Assembly (NCBI GenBank): GCA_947500275.1
Contig: CANMSW010000136.1
Location: forward strand, 1 to 6,433
DNA length: 6,433 nucleotides
Source: Bacteriovoracaceae bacterium
GTDB lineage: Bacteria > Bdellovibrionota > UBA1018
Direction of reading: 5' to 3'
Below, in pieces: positions 1 to 6,224 of the stretch; position 1 is the stretch's first letter; each line of letters starts with the position of its first letter. The notes below the pieces were generated by a model. That model was not told where the DNA came from. It did not search any database and saw only the letters and a program-made list of their open reading frames with translations. The position numbers were made by a program, and so were the translations under genes.

Positions 1-378
1 GCCCACGCTGAAAGCAGGATTTTTTCAAAGGCCGAGGTCGTTTTGACCAGCCAAGACGCTCTTCAATGGACTAGCCCGGCCCGGACTGCGGCTGGCCATA
101 CTCTCCGACTCTCACAAAAAGACGCCCGCCTATTTTGCGCTGAAAATCACGCGCGCCTTCCCAGCACCCAAGACTTGAGGCGCCTCAATGAGTCTCCTTC
201 CCAAGAGGCCCTCCGCTACGTGAAGGCCCTCGCCCATTTCGAAACACCCATTGTCTGGACGGACGAGAATCGAAGCGATGGCGACTACTGGGCAGTCGGA
301 TTTAACCTGAAGCTAGGACAGCCCGAACTCAGGCTTTTTTGGGATGATGAATATCCTGCCGTTTGCGTGCTTTTTTAA
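1..378 (+). CDS. C-terminal end of a DUF1566/Lcl-like domain protein (5' partial)
   Basis: The frame is open from the first base to TAA at 376-378, giving 125 residues, so this is probably the tail of a longer protein cut by the window edge. The layout fits the DUF1566/Lcl (C-type-lectin-like) domain of secreted bacterial proteins: an A-R-L-F-C segment (Cys codon 136-138) followed by A-R-L-P-S-x-x-D-L, then V-W-T-D-E and D-Y-W-A-V-G-F, and a last Cys (364-366) in the closing A-V-C-V-L-F. In that family the two cysteines normally form a disulfide, which implies export. A TTG at 43-45 with GAGG at 34-37 could be a start, but nothing like a signal peptide follows, so I prefer an in-frame continuation to the left. 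The gene converges on the methyltransferase gene, 33 bases away. Its function beyond a probable binding or surface role is not visible. Confidence 0.6.
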   Translation, partial: AHAESRIFSKAEVVLTSQDALQWTSPARTAAGHTLRLSQKDARLFCAENHARLPSTQDLRRLNESPSQEALRYVKALAHFETPIVWTDENRSDGDYWAVGFNLKLGQPELRLFWDDEYPAVCVLF

Positions 379-380
379 GA

Positions 381-421
381 GAACCGACTCCTGAAGCCCT
401 CTCGGATTCGCTCACCTTTTT
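381..421 (+). terminator. possible terminator of the left-edge gene
   Basis: GAACCGA (381-387) can pair with TCGGATTC (402-409) if one A is bulged, with a 14-base loop. Five T follow at 417-421, seven bases beyond the stem. It lies just after the TAA at 376-378 and runs into the 3' end of the convergent gene. The stem is short and the T run is not adjacent, so this is a weak candidate. Read on the other strand there is no T run. Confidence 0.25.
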
Positions 422-1545
422 AGAGTCACAAGCACTTCCACATTTCGCGCCTGCGGGAAAAAATCGTAAGGCACGAGTCGCTCGAGCTGAAAACCGCCGT
501 CGTTTACGAGCGCACGGACATCACGCGCCAAGGACTCAGGACTGCACGATAAGAGTGAGATCGCCGCGATTCGACTTTCGCCTTGGAGCCAACGAAGCAC
601 TTCAGGCTCAAGCCCCATTCGCGGAGGATTCAGGTAGACGGCCACTCGTTTAGATTTTTGAATCCAGTCCTGAATCTGGGGCAGCCGCTCTGAACATTTC
701 CCCTGAAGGACTTGGGCTTTCGGTGCATTCATCCGTGCTAATCGAACCGCCTCGCCACTCAACTCAATACCGAGGACTGGTAGATCACCCCAGCGCCGCA
801 ACGATGCGCCGATCCCGCAATACAGATCGACGCCGATATCAGGCTGCGCCGTCACGATTGACGCGAAGGCTTCTGTCAAAGATTCCGCATGGAGCGTGGG
901 AAGGAGCTGAAGAAAAGCCGACGGACCATGAGTGAAACCCGCCACTTCGGATTGCTCACGCCCCCAGATCAAGGTCCCCCCTGACGAAGAAAGCACCCGG
1001 TTTCCGGCGGACGGATGAAAGTCGATGAAGACGCCCTCGAAACCGGCCTCATCCCAAAGAAGAGCTGCCACTCGTTTCACTGTGGCATCGGCAACCTCGG
1101 CGCGCTTCGCTTTCACGACCAGGGTCACAAGGGCGCCGCTGATCACCGCGTGAGTCAGAGGTAAAACGCCAGCACCGGGTAACTGCGTCGTCATCAGGCG
1201 CATCCCGGCTCGAATCCGCGCCGTGTGCACAGGGCAACTAGATATCTCGATCACTGGGGGTTTTTCTTTGAAGTCGCGCGGGTTTTTCTTCCGACCCCTA
1301 AGGCCCACTTTCCAGCGACGCTCAGCTTCGAGCCAATCCAGAGCGAGCACCGCGCGGTCCCGATAATTCAGCCGATCTTGGTCCGAAACCGAACGAATAG
1401 ATTCGAGTCGATGCGTAAAGCTTCCCAAATGAAGCCTAACGAAGGCTTCTTTTTGAGCCAAACTCTCTTCCCGCGACCATTCGCGATGCGGACAACCCAG
1501 GCACTCCTGAACGCAACCTGCGGGCAGAGGATTGACCGGGAGCAC
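412..1545 (-). CDS. TrmA/RlmC-RlmD-family 23S rRNA (uracil-5-)-methyltransferase
   Basis: This 377-residue protein belongs to the family that uses S-adenosylmethionine to methylate C5 of a uridine in RNA, most likely 23S rRNA. Visible features, in order: a cysteine cluster C11, C15, C18 plus C104 (the [4Fe-4S] ligand pattern of RlmC/RlmD); N-Y-R-D-R-A at 60-65; the SAM-binding motif G-V-D-L-Y-C-G-I-G (238-246) with G-I-E at 259-261; N-P-P-R (306-309); S-C-S-P with the presumed nucleophile C334; A-R-D at 340-342; and the general base E370 near the C terminus. There is no N-terminal TRAM domain. The length and the NPPR variant match my recollection of E. coli RlmC (U747) better than RlmD (U1939), but the target cannot be assigned from sequence. 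The usual F-x-Q-x-N segment reads F-L-Q-L-L (211-215). The start is GTG, 4 bases after the hisS stop, without a clear ribosome site, so translational coupling is likely. Confidence 0.85.
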   Translation of the reverse strand: MLPVNPLPAGCVQECLGCPHREWSREESLAQKEAFVRLHLGSFTHRLESIRSVSDQDRLNYRDRAVLALDWLEAERRWKVGLRGRKKNPRDFKEKPPVIEISSCPVHTARIRAGMRLMTTQLPGAGVLPLTHAVISGALVTLVVKAKRAEVADATVKRVAALLWDEAGFEGVFIDFHPSAGNRVLSSSGGTLIWGREQSEVAGFTHGPSAFLQLLPTLHAESLTEAFASIVTAQPDIGVDLYCGIGASLRRWGDLPVLGIELSGEAVRLARMNAPKAQVLQGKCSERLPQIQDWIQKSKRVAVYLNPPRMGLEPEVLRWLQGESRIAAISLLSCSPESLARDVRALVNDGGFQLERLVPYDFFPQARNVEVLVTLKR

Positions 1546-1549
1546 TCGT

Positions 1550-2854
1550 TTAGTTCTGAGCAGGTCGACAGAAATTCGCGAGACTCTGTCCGTCTGTCAG
1601 AGGAAACTCGCGCTGTTCGCCGCGAGCTAAGTCCTTCACAAGGAGCATTCCGCGCGCGAGCTCTGCTTCACCCAACAAGACCACGAAACGGGCACCGTGT
1701 TTCGTGGCAAGCTTCAACTGTGCGCCAAAGCCCCCGATTTCAAGAGGAGTGATCACACTGAGCCCCATGGACCGGAGTTCACGGCAAATCTGCTGGGCTG
1801 TTGCAAGCATTTCCATCTTTGGGAGAGTCACGAGCACGTCGACCCCGGCCGACAACTGAGGAAGCAGGCCGTGGGTCTCGATGAAATTTCTGAGCCCCAC
1901 ATCCCCCATTCCGAATCCCACTCCCGACATTGGGAAGTTTCCGAAGAGGCCAAGCAAATTATCGTACCGACCGCCACCGAAGAGGGCGCGTCGATTTTCG
2001 GGAGAGATATCAAAAATCTCGAACACGGTTCCCGTGTAATAATCCAGCCCGCGCATGATCATCGGGTCAAAGACCGCTTGCTCGGCGAAACCTGACGCCC
2101 CGAGAAGATCAAAAAGCCGCACAAGCTCATCCAAACCTTCGCACGGACAATCGGATTTCAATTGTTCGAGGCTCGCCTTAAAGAAACTCTCCATGCGGGA
2201 GCGAGTCGAATCGGAAACGCCCAGCTCACTCAAGGATTTCGCATAGGCGTCCTCGCCCATCTTTTCTCGGGCATCGATGACTTTGCTGACCTTCAAAGCT
2301 AATTCAGCAGGAAGTCCCAGCACTTTTCCGAAAAAGTGATCCATGAGTTTCCGGTTATTGATCCGAACGGCGACGAATTTCTAGCCCCCAAACTCCTTCA
2401 TCAACTCGAGCGCAATTTGAATCACTTCGGCATCGGCCAGAACCCGGTCGCCCCCCAAAACGTCCACATTCAATTGCCAATGCTCACGCAAGCGGCCCCG
2501 CTGCGGGCGTTCATAGCGCCAGAGGTTCGGGATGCTGAACCAGCGCACGGGCTTCGGGAGTTCATGAAATTTTCCGGCCACCATGCGCGCCATGGTCGGC
2601 GTCATCTCGGGCCGCACGGCGAGCTTGCGTTCGCCGCGATCCATCAACCAATAGAGCTGCTGATTGACGAGCTCCTCACCACTTTTCGCGGCATAGAGTT
2701 CAAAAGGCTCCAGCATCGGACCATCGTACTCTTGATATCCCCAACGAGCGAGCACTCGCCGCAGGTTTTCAAACATCCAGCGCTGCACACGAAAGTCTTC
2801 GGGATAAAAATCGCGGGTCCCTTTGTAGGGCTGAGTCGAGAGGTACTGGGCCAT
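1550..2854 (-). CDS. hisS: histidyl-tRNA synthetase, interrupted by an in-frame TAG at codon 158
   Basis: HisRS, a class II aminoacyl-tRNA synthetase, attaches histidine to tRNA-His. One frame runs 434 codons to TAA, close to normal family length. Codons 1-157 carry K-G-T-R-D-F (11-16), P-x-L-E-P-F-E-L-Y (46-54), R-P-E-M-T (81-85) and the motif 2 region R-Y-E-R-P-Q-R-G-R-L-R-E (113-124). Codon 158 is TAG. The frame continues with V-R-I-N-N-R-K-L (163-170), an insertion domain (about 171-260), the histidine motif R-G-L-D-Y-Y-T-G-T-V-F-E (268-279), G-G-G-R-Y-D (293-298), motif 3 region G-V-G-F-G-M-G-D (311-318) and an anticodon-binding domain (about 335-434). Motif 3 has G-D-V where many HisRS have an E-R pair. 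ATG at 2854-2852 is the only start, since an in-frame TGA lies 15 bases upstream. No good Shine-Dalgarno is visible. It may be a pseudogene, a sequence error, or read through. Confidence 0.9.
2381..2383 (-). other. in-frame amber (TAG) codon inside hisS
   Basis: On the minus strand the codons read GAG TTT GGG GGC TAG AAA TTC GTC GCC GTT CGG ATC AAT AAC. The stop therefore falls between the F-G-G that ends the motif 2 helix region and the conserved R-I-N-N-R-K-L. No base is inserted or lost, because the family motifs stay in one frame on both sides. The position aligns to a poorly conserved turn, so many residues could be tolerated. Single-base sources include CAG (Gln), GAG (Glu), AAG (Lys), TGG (Trp), TCG (Ser), TTG (Leu) and TAC/TAT (Tyr). 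The next in-frame ATG downstream is at 2344-2342, beyond the N-N-R motif, and lacks a nearby ribosome site. Confidence 0.95.
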
Positions 2855-2856
2855 AG

Positions 2857-2888
2857 GCTCAGGAGTCTGTCACAGGATGGGCCTGAGC
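2857..2888 (-). repeat. inverted repeat in front of the hisS start
   Basis: GCTCAGG (2857-2863) and CCTGAGC (2882-2888) are a perfect 7-base inverted pair around an 18-base loop. The loop holds the near-palindrome CTGTCACAG (2867-2875). The proximal arm ends two bases before the hisS ATG, so in the mRNA the hairpin would cover the ribosome-binding region. It lies within the 64-base gap between the DUF2288 gene and hisS. It could be a translational control hairpin or an operator, or chance. No T run follows, so it is not a terminator. Confidence 0.35.
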
Positions 2889-2918
2889 ATCAACGGGCTG
2901 CCTCGAATCCCGTGCGGG

Positions 2919-3233
2919 TTAATTTGCCTGCGACTGAAGAAGTACCCAAGGCTGCACGACGACTGTTAGGAATTTTACCTGGGACGCAGCATTCCAGCTC
3001 TCCAGCTGCCCAAGAGTAGGCTTCGAAAGGAGGCCCTGCGTAATCCACTTTCCCACTTTTTCGGATTGATCGAGCGCGAGGATCACGCCGACGTCTAAGA
3101 GATCGAGCGTTTGCGAGACCACGATCACGGCCTCACGGTCTTGGTGCGGTTTAATTTCGGACCAAGGCACCAGCCCGACAGACTCTTCCAGTTGTTTCCG
3201 AATTTCAGCTTCCGAAAGGTGAGGTTTCGCCAT
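2919..3233 (-). CDS. DUF2288 family protein
   Basis: A 104-residue protein, a typical length for DUF2288, a small cytoplasmic family of unknown function found in Gram-negative bacteria and cyanobacteria. Recognisable parts: V-P-W-S-E-I (22-27), the segment R-E-A-V-I-V-V-S-Q-T-L-D-L-L-D-V-G (33-49), K-W-I-T-Q-G-L-L-S-K-P-T (62-73) followed by Q-L-E-S-W-N (76-81), and a hydrophobic end V-V-V-Q-P-W-V-L-L-Q (91-100). There is no signal peptide or membrane segment. ATG at 3233-3231 is the natural start; the frame stays open 11 more codons upstream to a TGA but offers no ATG. A weak purine patch (GGGA) lies about 10 bases upstream. It heads the minus-strand cluster, 64 bases before hisS, so it may share its transcript. 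No biochemical role can be given. Confidence 0.82.
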   Translation of the reverse strand: MAKPHLSEAEIRKQLEESVGLVPWSEIKPHQDREAVIVVSQTLDLLDVGVILALDQSEKVGKWITQGLLSKPTLGQLESWNAASQVKFLTVVVQPWVLLQSQAN

Positions 3234-3318
3234 GCCGAGTCCCGTTATCCGTTTCGGGCGCAGCGCTCAAGATCCATCGCCGATCATCGACGTACGGTCA
3301 GGGGGCGGGGTGGCGATC

Positions 3319-3328
3319 GGGGCGCCCC
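3319..3328. repeat. GC-only perfect palindrome
   Basis: GGGGCGCCCC is a perfect 10-base palindrome preceded by a G-rich stretch (3301-3310) and followed, ten bases later, by an AT-rich patch. It lies about 90 bases upstream of the DUF2288 start, on the promoter side. It could be a protein-binding site, but nothing in the sequence identifies a regulator. Confidence 0.3.
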
Positions 3329-3520
3329 AGAGTGCCGATTGATAACTTAAATTAACAACCTAGCAGCGGTCGAAAGAAAATTTCCGCCGTCGTTCAACGT
3401 CCGGGTTCCCTCACCCTTAACCCACTACTCCAGAGATCCGAGGTGGCCTTGGCTTATCTGGTTTCTGTGTCGTGCTCATACCAGCCTAACTAGCTCAACT
3501 TTGTGCGCTGCGTTACTGAG

Positions 3521-3551
3521 AAAAACCGGCGGAATCCCCCGTAGGGTCCGC
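3521..3551 (-). terminator. minus-facing rho-independent terminator-like hairpin
   Basis: Read on the minus strand, GCGGA (3551-3547), CCC, a five-base loop, GGG, an AT bulge and TCCGC (3533-3529) form a hairpin with a 5-bp outer and a 3-bp inner stem. CGG then TTTTT (3525-3521) follow. Hairpin plus U tract is the usual intrinsic terminator layout. No minus-strand gene lies immediately upstream of it, so if real it would stop antisense transcription from the lipoprotein side, or end a short RNA starting between about 3552 and the lipoprotein gene. The stem is modest and the bulge weakens it. Confidence 0.35.
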
Positions 3552-3597
3552 AGGGACACTCTGAATTATTCCCAAGAGTTACCGTAAAGTAGAGAAT

Positions 3598-3602
3598 GGA
3601 GG
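3598..3602 (+). promoter_or_regulatory. ribosome binding site that fixes the TTG start of the lipoprotein gene
   Basis: GGAGG ends nine bases before TTG at 3612-3614, a workable spacing. An in-frame TAA at 3585-3587 rules out a more upstream start. The TTG start is also the one that yields an immediate Lys-Arg-containing signal peptide with a lipobox cysteine. Confidence 0.75.
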
Positions 3603-3611
3603 TTCCCTAAT

Positions 3612-6206
3612 TTGACATCAAAACGGCTTATTCTGAAGCTTGCGCTGATTGCAGGAGTGATCACTGGGGGAACCAGTGGTTGCTTCACTGCGAGCTTTTT
3701 TAACCCCTCCACCCCAGGCCCCCTGGCGCTCACCGACGGGGATGAGGAAATTAAAGGCGTCGCCTTTCAGTTTGATAGCAATACACCCAGTGAATCGCTT
3801 CACCTGTTCTCACCTCAATTCAGCATCACAGCCAGTAGTGATGTCGCCGTCTCATCTGTCTGCGTAAAAGAAGGAAACGACTGCAACCTCTGTACAACGA
3901 TCACACCCGGCCAATCTTTCACCTTATCCTCAAGCTCTGGATTGAAGAACGTTTCACTGCAAGCGACGGACACGGATGGAAATGTCGGCCCCTGCCAACA
4001 CTACACGATTCGATATACGAACCTCGAAGCCCCTGAGCCCGCTGTTGCGGGTTCCGGCGACTTCTCAGATCGCATCTATTTCGACGGGAGTCGAGGCTGC
4101 GAGAACAAGGACCCTCTTGGCTCGGATTGTATACCTGGCGGATTTATGAAGCGGGTCAAGACCGCTTATGAATCGTGCGATGGACTGATCCTTGAGGACA
4201 CGAACGGCTTCTTCAATTGGAGCTGCAGCGTGGTGGATGGTTTTGCTCAATTCCTGGGGAAGCTGCGATACGGGTCGAAAACGGGTGAATTTACTCTCAA
4301 AGACTTCATCGAAGAGAGCTCAAATCAATTCTTGCAGAACTCTCTTGTGCTCACCGAAAATGGAACCCCCCACAACAGTGCAACTATGAGTTCCGCGTGG
4401 TGGAGCGACCCGATTGTGGACGCGCCTTCCGCTCAAGTCACAACACAAACTCTCAACACACCCAACACCATCTATTATCTAAAAAGTAGCCAGACCACGT
4501 CCCACGGTTACTTTATCTACGCCCATGGGATCAGCCTCATCGCCAACGACGGCGTAACCCTCACAGTTGCTGCAGGCATTAACAACCCATGCTGGGTGGG
4601 CATGATCACACAAAACTGTCTTATTGCGGTTATGGTATCGTGGAATACGCTCATCGAACTCCCCATTATCGACGGCGATGGGGCCATTCAAAACGGATTA
4701 GGAATTTCGGGAAGTACGAACACTTTTGTTTTCGGCGGCACAATCCGAGAGATGACACAAAGCGGTGTCGTAGCTACAGATGACATCAGGACGATGATGG
4801 ACGAAGTAACGACTACCCTTACAAGCGACGCCGGCCTTCACTCCAATAATTCAACGGGTCTCCGAGTTCACTACTTTAAGGCGGACAACGCATTCTACGG
4901 GATACGACTTCAGGGTGCGGACCATTTCGGAATTTCCGAATTCCGAGCCTCACAGATCGCTGACTCGGGGCTCTCGATACAATCATCTAACTCCGATCTC
5001 TCGGGCCACGGCTACCTTGCAAACATACGTATATCAAACTCATTTAATGGAATCCACATTCGAGAATCTGCCAATATTCATGCAGTAGAACTCCTACTGA
5101 ACGACCTGACTCACGGTATTTGGATTCGAAAAAACAGCAAAAACATCGATATGATGCAAGGAACAATCGCAAGAACGATTAATTATGGAATTCGTCTTGA
5201 CGAAGAAACCACCACCATCTCAAGCGGAATCACGTTTAATAATTTCGCAATCCCGAGTTCCGGTGAATCTATCTATATTGCCGGAAATAGCAATTGGACC
5301 CCCGCAAAGTTTCATTTACGCGACATCGTGACCGGCACATCGACTAGCGCCATTTCGATCGCAGACGAATACTACGAGATTGACCTAACTGGAAGCTTCC
5401 TCACCGAGACAGGGGCAAACTGTCTAGATACAGGGGGCCACTCCAATCTAAATACCGGCCTTTGCAGCCAAGGCGCGTCCTCGAGTGGGCTTCCCGTCTA
5501 TAGCCAAACAAGCGATGGCCTCGGTAACGCTTTCGTGGGCGTGCCTAACGTGAAAGATACGGGCAACACCTCCTCAGGGCTCAGCAACACCAATCAACTC
5601 CCTTATGCATCCGTCACTGATTGGTTGAACTTTATGACCAGTTGGCGAGCTTGGATTCAGCATGGAGCCAGTTTGTTTCCCGACACGCCTGCCGCAACCG
5701 ACGTAAAATGTGAAGCGTCAAACGACTGCAAAATTTTTGATTTTGGGCTCAAATCGCAAGGTGCCGGAAATTTATTAAGAAACCGCTCACTCGCAGTGAC
5801 AGGCTATAACGCCACGACCGGGAGCACCTCGATGCCGACCCGAGATTTCGCACACACCGTTGCACAGGGTTCTGAAATCGCGCCAGCGCTCGGGGTGAAG
5901 TGCCCGAGTCACCTTCTCGGGAATCTCTTGAACACGAATCTCATCACGATTCCTGAGATCTATACGGGGCGGGGCGCCCAAACTGTTCTGAAGACTGCGG
6001 TCGAAGTCTTGTTTGATCACGTTGGGGATGACGATGGCTGGTGTGAGCTGGGAGAAACGTGTAATTACACTCCGAACTTCGGTTACTTCCAAGGACAGCC
6101 TGGGAGTGGATTTGGTTACTGCGATCAAAGTGGTGACTCGGTTCTGGACTTAAGCAATGACGACTTTAAAGTTCAAGGTTATGGAGCCCAGGGCTTCTCT
6201 CTCTAA
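3612..6206 (+). CDS. large beta-helix lipoprotein
   Basis: An 864-residue exported protein. The start is TTG with GGAGG nine bases upstream. The signal peptide has K4-R5, a hydrophobic core (6-20) and G-T-S-G-C with lipidated C24; Thr at -3 is less usual than Leu. Residues about 60-136 resemble an Ig-like module (C-V-K-E-G-N-D-C at 84-91, then A-T-D-T-D-G-N-V). About 285-600 look like a right-handed parallel beta-helix: repeated short turns such as G-I-R-L, G-L-S-I, G-I-H-I, G-I-W-I and again G-I-R-L, each followed by Asn/Ser-rich stretches, as in NosD/PbH1 proteins. Near the C terminus D806-D-D-G-W-C-E-L-G-E815 looks like a short calcium-binding loop, with C811, C817 and C837. No catalytic residues are identifiable; the fold occurs in polysaccharide-acting enzymes and adhesins. 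It reads more AT-rich and Ser/Thr/Asn-rich than the minus-strand genes. A nitrilase-family gene follows 18 bases later. The specific role is unknown. Confidence 0.8.
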   Translation: MTSKRLILKLALIAGVITGGTSGCFTASFFNPSTPGPLALTDGDEEIKGVAFQFDSNTPSESLHLFSPQFSITASSDVAVSSVCVKEGNDCNLCTTITPGQSFTLSSSSGLKNVSLQATDTDGNVGPCQHYTIRYTNLEAPEPAVAGSGDFSDRIYFDGSRGCENKDPLGSDCIPGGFMKRVKTAYESCDGLILEDTNGFFNWSCSVVDGFAQFLGKLRYGSKTGEFTLKDFIEESSNQFLQNSLVLTENGTPHNSATMSSAWWSDPIVDAPSAQVTTQTLNTPNTIYYLKSSQTTSHGYFIYAHGISLIANDGVTLTVAAGINNPCWVGMITQNCLIAVMVSWNTLIELPIIDGDGAIQNGLGISGSTNTFVFGGTIREMTQSGVVATDDIRTMMDEVTTTLTSDAGLHSNNSTGLRVHYFKADNAFYGIRLQGADHFGISEFRASQIADSGLSIQSSNSDLSGHGYLANIRISNSFNGIHIRESANIHAVELLLNDLTHGIWIRKNSKNIDMMQGTIARTINYGIRLDEETTTISSGITFNNFAIPSSGESIYIAGNSNWTPAKFHLRDIVTGTSTSAISIADEYYEIDLTGSFLTETGANCLDTGGHSNLNTGLCSQGASSSGLPVYSQTSDGLGNAFVGVPNVKDTGNTSSGLSNTNQLPYASVTDWLNFMTSWRAWIQHGASLFPDTPAATDVKCEASNDCKIFDFGLKSQGAGNLLRNRSLAVTGYNATTGSTSMPTRDFAHTVAQGSEIAPALGVKCPSHLLGNLLNTNLITIPEIYTGRGAQTVLKTAVEVLFDHVGDDDGWCELGETCNYTPNFGYFQGQPGSGFGYCDQSGDSVLDLSNDDFKVQGYGAQGFSL

Positions 6207-6224
6207 CGCGTGAATGGATCTCAA

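Larger units (their letters stand above)
3234..3611. other. divergent intergenic region, 378 bases, no convincing gene
   Basis: This separates the minus-strand DUF2288-hisS cluster from the plus-strand lipoprotein gene and should hold promoters for both. I see no tRNA and no credible reading frame. It contains a perfect 10-base palindrome GGGGCGCCCC (3319-3328), a possible CCGATC/GATCGG pair (3280-3285 with 3315-3320), an AT-rich patch (3339-3359) in otherwise GC-rich DNA that is a plausible promoter zone for the minus cluster, a GGGTT/AACCC pair (3403-3407, 3419-3423), and a minus-facing hairpin (3521-3551). No -35/-10 pair close to the sigma-70 consensus stands out. TAAAGT at 3585-3590 is the best -10-like word before the lipoprotein gene, but its -35 partner is poor. 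Confidence 0.55.

Noticed and set aside
645..1555. Repeated CACTCGTTTAG at about 645 and 1544, with a partial copy near 1070
   Set aside because: The copies lie in coding sequence or at the methyltransferase start, are only about 10 bases long and have no regular spacing; a codon-level coincidence.
1225..1752. A 175-codon plus-strand frame over the hisS/methyltransferase junction
   Set aside because: It is antisense to conserved coding sequence of both genes, with low-quality composition and no ribosome site.
1550..2344. The rear hisS fragment as a separate HisZ-like gene
   Set aside because: HisZ keeps the catalytic core and usually lacks the anticodon-binding domain; this fragment is the opposite, and its frame continues directly from the front part.
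2336..3019. A 227-codon plus-strand frame across the hisS 5' half and the DUF2288 3' end
   Set aside because: It is antisense to two genes with clear family motifs and its translation resembles nothing; it is a frame shadow.
3400..3500. A possible tRNA around the GGTTCCC in the intergenic region
   Set aside because: No T-arm consensus GGTTCRA, no acceptor stem pairing and no anticodon arm could be made.
3596..3610. A mini-ORF ATG GAG GTT CCC TAA just before the lipoprotein TTG start
   Set aside because: Four codons that simply overlap the Shine-Dalgarno; no ribosome site of its own, so most likely chance.
3612..3617. TTGACA, a perfect -35 word
   Set aside because: It overlaps the lipoprotein start codon, which is supported by the ribosome site and signal peptide, and there is no -10 match at the right distance.
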